Shown here piece after piece: positions 57,975-64,000 of a DNA stretch of 64,000 nt. The translations under genes were made by a program, and so were the position numbers. The stretch is from Hirschia maritima DSM 19733 (GTDB taxonomy: Bacteria; Pseudomonadota; Alphaproteobacteria; Caulobacterales; Hyphomonadaceae). The notes under the pieces were generated by a model that had not been told where the DNA came from, did no database searches, and saw only the letters and a program-made list of their open reading frames with translations. How positions within the stretch are numbered: position 1 is the first letter of the stretch; every line of letters begins with the position of its first letter. The stretch spans positions 558,001 through 622,000 of the forward strand of contig NZ_KB899544.1 in assembly GCF_000378345.1 (NCBI RefSeq). The letters are read 5' to 3'.

Positions 57975-59168
57975 ATGGCTAAGGAAAAGTTTGAACGTAA
58001 TAAACCGCACGTGAACATCGGTACGATTGGTCACGTTGACCACGGTAAGACTACACTTACTGCGGCGATCACTATGACGCTTGCTGAAGTGACAGGTGCT
58101 GAGAAGAAGTCTTATGAAGACATCGACAACGCCCCAGAAGAAAAAGCACGTGGTATCACCATTAACACTTCACACGTTGAGTATGAGACAGCTAACCGTC
58201 ACTACGCTCACGTTGACTGTCCAGGACACGCTGACTATGTGAAAAACATGATCACTGGTGCGGCGCAGATGGATGGTGGTATCCTTGTTGTGAACGCTGC
58301 TGATGGTCCAATGCCTCAGACTCGTGAGCACATCTTGCTTGCGCGTCAGGTTGGTGTTCCTGCGCTTGTTGTTTTCTTGAATAAAGTTGACCAAGTTGAC
58401 GATGAAGAGCTTCTAGAGCTTGTTGAAATGGAAATTCGTGAGCTTCTTTCAGAATACGATTTCCCAGGCGACGATATCCCAATTATCGCTGGTTCAGCTC
58501 TTGCTGCAGTAGAAGGTCGTGACGACAACATTGGTAAAGAACGTGTTCTTGAGCTTATGGCTGCTGTTGACGAATACATTCCTGAGCCAGATCGTCCAAT
58601 TGACCAACCATTCCTAATGCCAATTGAGGACGTGTTCTCAATTTCAGGACGTGGTACAGTTGTTACTGGTCGTGTTGAGCGTGGTGTTATTACTGTCGGT
58701 GAAGAAATCGAAATCGTTGGTATTAAAGAAGAAGTTACGAAAACAACATGTACTGGTGTTGAAATGTTCCGTAAGCTTCTAGACCGCGGTGAAGCTGGTG
58801 ATAACGTTGGTGTTCTTCTTCGTGGTGTAGACCGTGACGGCGTTGAGCGTGGTCAGGTTCTATGTCAGCCAGGTTCAATCACTCCTCACAAAAAGTTTGT
58901 TGCTGAAGCATACATTCTTACTAAAGAAGAGGGTGGACGTCACACTCCATTCTTCACAAACTACCGTCCACAGTTCTACTTCCGTACAACTGACGTGACT
59001 GGTGTTGTGACTCTTCCAGACGGTACAGAAATGGTAATGCCTGGTGACAACGTGAAAATGAACGTTGAATTGATCCAACCTGTTGCTATGGAAGAGAAGC
59101 TTCGCTTCGCTATCCGTGAAGGTGGACGTACAGTTGGTGCTGGTGTTGTTGCTTCTGTAAACGACTAA
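57975..59168 (+). CDS. tuf: Elongation factor Tu
   Basis: 397 residues. G1 GHVDHGKT, G3 DCPGHADY, G4 NKVDQVDD, switch I region [13 protein letters not shown]. Delivers aminoacyl-tRNA. Strong codon bias and AAGGAG ribosome site. A second tuf copy, if any, is not in the window. Confidence 0.99.
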   Translation: MAKEKFERNKPHVNIGTIGHVDHGKTTLTAAITMTLAEVTGAEKKSYEDIDNAPEEKARGITINTSHVEYETANRHYAHVDCPGHADYVKNMITGAAQMDGGILVVNAADGPMPQTREHILLARQVGVPALVVFLNKVDQVDDEELLELVEMEIRELLSEYDFPGDDIPIIAGSALAAVEGRDDNIGKERVLELMAAVDEYIPEPDRPIDQPFLMPIEDVFSISGRGTVVTGRVERGVITVGEEIEIVGIKEEVTKTTCTGVEMFRKLLDRGEAGDNVGVLLRGVDRDGVERGQVLCQPGSITPHKKFVAEAYILTKEEGGRHTPFFTNYRPQFYFRTTDVTGVVTLPDGTEMVMPGDNVKMNVELIQPVAMEEKLRFAIREGGRTVGAGVVASVND

Positions 59169-59194
59169 GCTTTAGCACACTGAGTGTTTGAAAA

Positions 59195-59229
59195 GAGGGT
59201 GTTTAATCTGCGGATTGAACGCCCTTTTT
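59195..59229 (+). terminator. Terminator after tuf
   Basis: GGGTGTTTAATC (59197-59208) / GATTGAACGCCC (59213-59224) with two G-U pairs, then TTTTT. Confidence 0.88.
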
Positions 59230-59542
59230 GTGTGAGGGATAGTGGTTGTGTGATGGTTTTAGGTGTCTGTCAGTGCTGATGTGTTTTGATAGGAAACCGA
59301 ATTCTGAATATTTCTTTGATTCCTTTCGAACAAATGGTTGACGACTCGCGAGTCGCCGACTATGAAGACCCTTCTCTTGCTACGGTGGTCGTGCGAAGTG
59401 CTAGTTATCTAAGTGATTAATGGGCGCGGTTGTAAACACACTGGCAAGAGAAAAGACGAAACAATTTATTTTCTACGCGACGATACCCTGGGGAATGGGT
59501 TCCTTGGGCCTATGGCGCGTTTTAGTTTATCGGGCGGATCTC
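59230..59542 (+). other. Leader/promoter region of the S10 operon
   Basis: 313 bases without a convincing gene; the in-frame extension of rpsJ to 59420 is not expected in S10. Holds the promoter at 59338 and a ~170-base leader that may carry L4-dependent control, which is inference. Confidence 0.6.
59338..59366 (+). promoter_or_regulatory. Candidate sigma-70 promoter of the S10 operon with GANTC palindrome
   Basis: TTGACG, 17-base spacer, TATGAA. Bases 59342-59355 form the perfect 14-base palindrome CGACTCGCGAGTCG, which contains two CcrM-type GANTC sites (GACTC 59343, GAGTC 59350). Confidence 0.65.
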
Positions 59543-59863
59543 ATGGACCGACAAAACATTCGTATTAGGCTGAAGGCCTTCGACCACCGTGCGCTGGATC
59601 AATCCGCGCGCGAGATTGTGTCGACTGCAAAGAGAACTGGCGCTGATGTGCGCGGTCCTGTGCCTCTGCCAACACGTATCGAAAAATTTACAGTAAACCG
59701 CTCACCGCACGTGAACAAGAAGTCACGTGAGCAGTTTGAAATTAGAACTCACAAGCGTGTTCTGGATATTGTGGACCCGACTCCACAAACAGTTGATGCG
59801 CTTATGAAGTTAGATCTTTCAGCTGGTGTTGCCGTTGAAATTAAACTTGAGGGAGCCCGCTAG
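59543..59863 (+). CDS. rpsJ: 30S ribosomal protein S10
   Basis: 106 residues from ATG 59543 ([19 protein letters not shown]), the family start. [33 protein letters not shown] is the conserved loop that also binds NusB in antitermination complexes. First gene of the S10 operon. Confidence 0.97.
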   Translation: MDRQNIRIRLKAFDHRALDQSAREIVSTAKRTGADVRGPVPLPTRIEKFTVNRSPHVNKKSREQFEIRTHKRVLDIVDPTPQTVDALMKLDLSAGVAVEIKLEGAR

Positions 59864-59865
59864 TC

Positions 59866-60579
59866 ATGCGTACGGGTTTGCTTGCTAAGAAATTGGGTAT
59901 GACACGCGTCTTCGCTGAAGATGGTGCTCATGTTCCTGTGACTGTTCTTCAGCTTGATGGTTGTCAGGTTGTTGGTCAGCGTACAAAAGACCGTGATGGC
60001 TATGTCGCGCTTCAGCTTGGTGCTGGTTCACGTAAAGCTAAGAACGTAACGAAACCTCTTCGTGGCCAGTTTGCTGCTGCAAAGGTTGAGCCTAAAGCTG
60101 TTGTCCGCGAATTCCGCGTTGATGAAGACATGCTTGTTGAGGTTGGGTCTGAGTTGTCGGCTGAACATTTTGTTCCTGGTCAAAAAGTTGACGTTGCTGG
60201 AACTGCTAAAGGTAAAGGTTTTGCTGGTGCGATGAAGCGCTGGAACTTTGGCGGTCTTCGTGCTTCTCACGGTGTGTCTATTTCTCACCGTTCGCTCGGT
60301 TCTACAGGTCAGTGTCAAGATCCAGGTAAAGTCTTCAAAGGTAAGAAGATGGCTGGTCAATATGGTGATGTTCGTATCACTACACAAAACCTAGAAGTAG
60401 TTCGTGTGGATGCTGATCGTGGTCTTGTTCTAGTTAAGGGTTCTGTGCCTAGCGCTAAAAACGGTTGGGTTGAAGTTCGCGATGCTGTAAAAAAAGCAGC
60501 TCCTGAAGGTGTTCCAACTCCAGCTGGATTGAAAGCTGCAGCTGAAGCGGAAGTTCAAGCTGAAGGAGGCGAGGCATAA
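59866..60579 (+). CDS. rplC: 50S ribosomal protein L3
   Basis: 237 residues. [12 protein letters not shown] start, [15 protein letters not shown] and the MAGQYG loop with the Gln methylated by PrmB in related species. Slightly long C-terminus rich in Ala/Glu. Overlaps rplD by one base (TAATG). Confidence 0.97.
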   Translation: MRTGLLAKKLGMTRVFAEDGAHVPVTVLQLDGCQVVGQRTKDRDGYVALQLGAGSRKAKNVTKPLRGQFAAAKVEPKAVVREFRVDEDMLVEVGSELSAEHFVPGQKVDVAGTAKGKGFAGAMKRWNFGGLRASHGVSISHRSLGSTGQCQDPGKVFKGKKMAGQYGDVRITTQNLEVVRVDADRGLVLVKGSVPSAKNGWVEVRDAVKKAAPEGVPTPAGLKAAAEAEVQAEGGEA

Positions 60580-61508
60580 TGAAGCTCGACGTTCTTAATC
60601 TTGAAGCTAAGAAGGCTGGTAGTGTAGAATTGAATGATGCCGTTTTTGGTATCGAAGAAATTCGTCCAGATATTCTTCAGCGTATGGTTCGTTACCAATT
60701 GGCGAAACGTCAGGCTGGTACGCACAAAACACAAACTCGTTCTGAAGTGAACAAAACGACTACTCGTTTTGGACGTCAGAAGGGTTCTGGTGGTGCTCGT
60801 CACGGTTCACGCAACGCTCCAATCTTTGTGGGTGGTGGTGTTGCTCACGGACCTAAGGTTCGCTCGCACGCGCACGATCTTACGAAGAAGTTCCGTGCTC
60901 TTGCTCTTAAGCATGCTCTTTCAGTCAAGGCCAAAGAATCTTCTTTGATCGTGCTTGAAGAAGCGACTGCATCAGAAGCGAAAACAAAGACTCTACGTGC
61001 TCAATTTGAAGCGCTTGGTCTTAAAAACGCTTTGGTGATTGGTGGCGAAAAGCTGGACGAGAACTTCGCAAAAGCTGCACGTAACATTCCAAATATCGAT
61101 GTTCTGCCTTACGCAGGGCTTAACGTTTACGATGTGATGCGTCGTCACACTTTGGTGCTGACCAAAGAGGCTGTTGAGGCTGTTCACGCTCGTTTTGATG
61201 GATCATCAAACCTTGTAGCAGACTTTGCAGGCGACAACTTCGTCGACGACATCGTTCTTGTTGATGGTATTGGTGCTCAATCCGCTAAAGTTCTGACAAA
61301 AGCTGGTTATGCCACTTTGTCATCAATTGCTGGTTTGTCTGAAGCTGATGCTGCGAAAGTGTTTGAAGAAGCAGGCTATGGTCCACGCGCAGCGCGTGAA
61401 GACTGGTATGGTCAAGCAAAAGAGATGGTTGCTGGTAAGCCGCCTCGTGCAAAGGTTGATCAACGTTACGCCGCTCAAGTCATCGCAAAACGTGCGAAGG
61501 AGGCTTAA
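60579..61508 (+). CDS. rplD: 50S ribosomal protein L4 with HhH-like C-terminal extension
   Basis: 309 residues, against about 206 usual. Residues 1-206 are a complete L4, including the extended loop [24 protein letters not shown] and the end [23 protein letters not shown]. Residues 207-309 are extra: [42 protein letters not shown] reads as a helix-hairpin-helix (HHH_5-like) domain, followed by a basic tail. The frame is open and the normal rplW follows at four bases, so this is a real fusion rather than a sequencing slip. Confidence 0.95.
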   Translation: MKLDVLNLEAKKAGSVELNDAVFGIEEIRPDILQRMVRYQLAKRQAGTHKTQTRSEVNKTTTRFGRQKGSGGARHGSRNAPIFVGGGVAHGPKVRSHAHDLTKKFRALALKHALSVKAKESSLIVLEEATASEAKTKTLRAQFEALGLKNALVIGGEKLDENFAKAARNIPNIDVLPYAGLNVYDVMRRHTLVLTKEAVEAVHARFDGSSNLVADFAGDNFVDDIVLVDGIGAQSAKVLTKAGYATLSSIAGLSEADAAKVFEEAGYGPRAAREDWYGQAKEMVAGKPPRAKVDQRYAAQVIAKRAKEA

Positions 61509-61511
61509 GAC

Positions 61512-61811
61512 ATGGCTGACGTAAAGACTATTCATTACGATAAGGTTGTTTCTCCGATTATTACTGAGAAATCTACAATTTTATCTGAGCAAAACAAAGT
61601 TGTCTTCCGCGTACCACTTGAGGCTTCTAAGCCAGAGATCAAGGACGCAATTGAAGCATTGTTCAAAGTAAACGTGGTTTCTGTGAATACTGTAGTTCAA
61701 AAAGGTAAGACAAAACGTTTTAAAGGTGTTCTCGGACGCCGCAACGACATTAAAAAAGCTGTTGTTACATTGAAGGACGGTCAGTCCATTGATGTTGCGA
61801 CTGGCTTGTAA
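61512..61811 (+). CDS. rplW: 50S ribosomal protein L23
   Basis: 99 residues. [13 protein letters not shown] start and [30 protein letters not shown]. Sits at the peptide tunnel exit and binds trigger factor and SRP. Confidence 0.97.
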   Translation: MADVKTIHYDKVVSPIITEKSTILSEQNKVVFRVPLEASKPEIKDAIEALFKVNVVSVNTVVQKGKTKRFKGVLGRRNDIKKAVVTLKDGQSIDVATGL

Positions 61812-61827
61812 GGCGAGGGTGTAGAGA

Positions 61828-62655
61828 ATGGCTCTAAAGACATATAACCCTAGATCGCCTGGTTTGCGTCAGCTTGTATTAGTTGACCGTTCCGGTCTTC
61901 ACAAAGGTCGCCCTGTCAAGAAATTGACTCAGGGTTTGACTGGAAGTGGTGGTCGTAACAACCTCGGTCGTATTACTGCTCGCCGTATTGGTGGTGGTGC
62001 TAAGAAGCTTTACCGCATTATCGACTTTAAGCGTCGTAAGTGGGATATGCCAGCGACTGTTGAACGCCTTGAGTATGACCCGAACCGTTCAGCTTTTATC
62101 GCTCTTCTAAACTACGAAGATGGCGAGCAAGCATATATCGTTGCTCCTCAGCGTTTGGCTCCAGGTGACACGGTTGTTGCTGGTGAAAACGTTGATATCA
62201 AACCTGGTAACGCGCTTCCGCTAAAGAATATCCCCGTTGGTACAATCATTCACAATGTTGAAATGAAGCCAATGAAGGGTGCTCAGATTGCTCGTGCAGC
62301 TGGTACTTATGTTCAGTTGGTTGGTCGTCAAGATGGTTACGCTCAGGTGAAGCTGTCTTCTGGTGAGCTTCGTTTGATCCCAGAGCTTTGTATCGCAACA
62401 ATCGGTGCGGTATCTAACCCGGACAACATGAACCAAAACTTAGGTAAAGCTGGTCGTAAGCGTCACCTTGGTAAGCGTCCATCTGTTCGTGGGGTAGTGA
62501 TGAACCCATTCGACCACCCGCACGGTGGTGGTGAGGGTAAATCTTCCGGTGGTCGTCACCCAGTGACGCCATGGGGTAAGAAAACTCGCGGTCCTAAGAC
62601 TCGTAAAAATAAAACGACTGATCGCTTGATCATTCGTCGTCGTAACAAGAAATAG
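61828..62655 (+). CDS. rplB: 50S ribosomal protein L2
   Basis: 275 residues. [13 protein letters not shown], the peptidyl-transferase-region [16 protein letters not shown] and C-terminal [18 protein letters not shown]. Essential for subunit joining. Confidence 0.98.
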   Translation: MALKTYNPRSPGLRQLVLVDRSGLHKGRPVKKLTQGLTGSGGRNNLGRITARRIGGGAKKLYRIIDFKRRKWDMPATVERLEYDPNRSAFIALLNYEDGEQAYIVAPQRLAPGDTVVAGENVDIKPGNALPLKNIPVGTIIHNVEMKPMKGAQIARAAGTYVQLVGRQDGYAQVKLSSGELRLIPELCIATIGAVSNPDNMNQNLGKAGRKRHLGKRPSVRGVVMNPFDHPHGGGEGKSSGGRHPVTPWGKKTRGPKTRKNKTTDRLIIRRRNKK

Positions 62656-62670
62656 CGGAGGAATACTGAT

Positions 62671-62949
62671 ATGCCACGCTCCGTTTGGAAAGGTCCTTTT
62701 GTAGATGGTTATCTGCTGAAAAAAGCAGAAGTCGCTGCAGAGGCTACACGTCCGACGCCGATCAAGACTTGGTCTCGTCGTTCGACAATTTTGCCAAACT
62801 TTGTGGGTCTGACTTTTCAGGTTCACAACGGAAACAAGTTTATACCGGTAAATGTGTCCGAAGATATGGTCGGTCACAAATTCGGTGAGTTCGCACCTAC
62901 ACGTACTTATTACGGACACGGTGCTGATAAAAAAGCGAAGCGGAAGTAG
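62671..62949 (+). CDS. rpsS: 30S ribosomal protein S19
   Basis: 92 residues. [36 protein letters not shown] and [17 protein letters not shown]. Binds 16S rRNA head with S13. Confidence 0.98.
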   Translation: MPRSVWKGPFVDGYLLKKAEVAAEATRPTPIKTWSRRSTILPNFVGLTFQVHNGNKFIPVNVSEDMVGHKFGEFAPTRTYYGHGADKKAKRK

Positions 62950-62954
62950 GGACG

Positions 62955-63353
62955 ATGGGTAAGGCCAAAAATCCTCCAAGGCAGGCGTCTAACGAGAGTC
63001 GCGCAGTATTGCGTATGCTTCGCGTGAGCCCGCAAAAGCTGAATTTGATCGCTCAATCCATTCGTGGATTGTCAGTTGAGAAAGCTCAAGCTGAACTAAC
63101 ATTTTCACGCAAGCGTCACTCTAATGAAGTGTTGAAGCTGCTGAACTCTGCAATTGCAAACGCAGAAAACAATCATGGTTTGGACATCGACAGTCTTGTG
63201 GTGACACAGGCTTATGTTGGTAAAAACCTCGTTATGAAGCGTATCCGAGCTCGCGCTCGTGGTCGCGCAGCACGCATCCTTAAGCCGTTCGCACAGATGA
63301 CTATTGTTCTGCGTGACACGTCTATGGACGCTGAAAGCCAGGAGGCCGCATAA
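62955..63353 (+). CDS. rplV: 50S ribosomal protein L22
   Basis: 132 residues. [29 protein letters not shown] and the tunnel loop region [18 protein letters not shown]. One-base overlap with rpsC (TAATG). Confidence 0.97.
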   Translation: MGKAKNPPRQASNESRAVLRMLRVSPQKLNLIAQSIRGLSVEKAQAELTFSRKRHSNEVLKLLNSAIANAENNHGLDIDSLVVTQAYVGKNLVMKRIRARARGRAARILKPFAQMTIVLRDTSMDAESQEAA

Positions 63354-64000
63354 TGGGTCAGAAGGTTAATCCAGTTGGGTTGCGTCTTGGCGTAAACCGT
63401 ACATCTGACAGCCGTTGGTATGCGGACAGTGCCGACTTTGGTCGTTTGCTGCACGAAGACCTTCGTTTGCGTAAATACATCCAGGAATGGCGTCCAAAGG
63501 ACGAGAATTCTGGAAAGCGTCAGGGTGAAGTTCTTGCTCGTCGCGCAGGTATTTCGAAAATTATTATTGAGCGTCCTCACAAGAAGTGCCGCATTACCAT
63601 TCACACATCCCGTCCAGGTATGATTATTGGTAAAAAGGGTGCAGACATTGAGAAGCTTCGTAAAGATCTTTCAAAGTTTGTGACTGATGAGGTTTTTGTA
63701 AACCTTGTAGAAGTTCGTAAGCCAGAGATTGATGCAAAGCTTGTTGCTGAAGACGTTGCTCGTCAGCTAGAACGCCGTGTTTCTTTCCGTCGTGCCATGA
63801 AGCGTACAATCCAGTCAGCTATGCGTCTGGGTGCGGAAGGTATACGTCTTAATGTAGCTGGTCGTCTTGGTGGTGCTGAGATCGCGCGTACTGAATGGTA
63901 CCGCGAAGGACGTGTTCCACTTCACACGCTACGTGCTGACATCGATTATGGTGTCGCAGAAGCATACACAACATACGGTATCATTGGTATCAAGGTCTGG
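63353..64000 (+). CDS. rpsC: 30S ribosomal protein S3 (3' end beyond window)
   Basis: First 216 codons. [13 protein letters not shown] start, KH domain [20 protein letters not shown], and the C-terminal domain up to YGIIGIKVW. Cut by the right edge. Confidence 0.97.
   Translation, partial: MGQKVNPVGLRLGVNRTSDSRWYADSADFGRLLHEDLRLRKYIQEWRPKDENSGKRQGEVLARRAGISKIIIERPHKKCRITIHTSRPGMIIGKKGADIEKLRKDLSKFVTDEVFVNLVEVRKPEIDAKLVAEDVARQLERRVSFRRAMKRTIQSAMRLGAEGIRLNVAGRLGGAEIARTEWYREGRVPLHTLRADIDYGVAEAYTTYGIIGIKVW

Noticed and set aside
59420-59542. In-frame extension upstream of rpsJ
   Set aside because: S10 starts at [13 protein letters not shown]; the extra residues are leader sequence.

Overview
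The window reads as chromosomal DNA of an alphaproteobacterium with moderate-to-low GC, most like the Caulobacterales/Hyphomonadaceae (a Hirschia-like genome would fit, but this is inference). The grounds are the tRNA-Trp/secE/nusG/rplK order, an Irr-type Fur protein, a DUF2336 protein, an orphan ParA, paired GANTC sites in a ribosomal promoter, and exopolysaccharide genes of the succinoglycan (exo) type. I see no phage, insertion sequence, CRISPR array or plasmid origin.

Layout. 1-16 kb: mostly housekeeping genes. They are an M28 peptidase cut by the window edge, an alpha/beta hydrolase lipoprotein, a leucine-type dehydrogenase, a ThiO-like oxidase, a signalling and cell-wall group (CheY-like, lytic transglycosylase, DUF2336, degenerate EAL, Hpt), NAD kinase, a cytochrome c lipoprotein, pgi and an Irr-like regulator. 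16-17 kb: an orphan ParA ATPase overlapping a small partner gene. 17-31 kb: exopolysaccharide genes. These are an ExoA-like glycosyltransferase, a GH16 hydrolase, an ExoQ-like polymerase, a second glycosyltransferase, an outer-membrane beta-barrel and an ExoP/Wzc tyrosine autokinase. They are followed by a three-gene phosphatase/kinase/nucleotidyltransferase cassette bounded by a 70-bp direct repeat, and an OmpR/EnvZ-type two-component pair. 31-42 kb: tRNAs (Thr, Tyr, Gly, Trp), metG and rlmB, mixed with four more exopolysaccharide genes (two glycosyltransferases, an ExoY-like initiating transferase, a Wza/ExoF-like export lipoprotein). 42-64 kb: secE-nusG-rplKA, rplJL-rpoBC, rpsLG-fusA-tuf, then the S10 operon from rpsJ to rpsC, cut by the right edge.

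How the genes work together. ExoY would start a lipid-linked repeat unit, the four GT2 enzymes extend it, and the ExoQ-like protein polymerises it. ExoP, the lipoprotein and the beta-barrel form the envelope-spanning export path, and the GH16 enzyme trims the polymer. Although these genes are interrupted by unrelated housekeeping genes, eight promoter regions in front of them carry sigma-54-like -24/-12 elements (GG-N10-GC or one core mismatch) at a similar distance from the start. The same element precedes the three-gene cassette. This suggests a sigma-54-controlled exopolysaccharide regulon that includes an undescribed sugar-activation module with an MtnK-like kinase. This is the main finding.

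Other unusual points are a ribosomal protein L4 with an extra ~103-residue helix-hairpin-helix tail, a GANTC palindrome inside the S10-operon promoter spacer, and a two-gene block between tRNA-Trp and secE.
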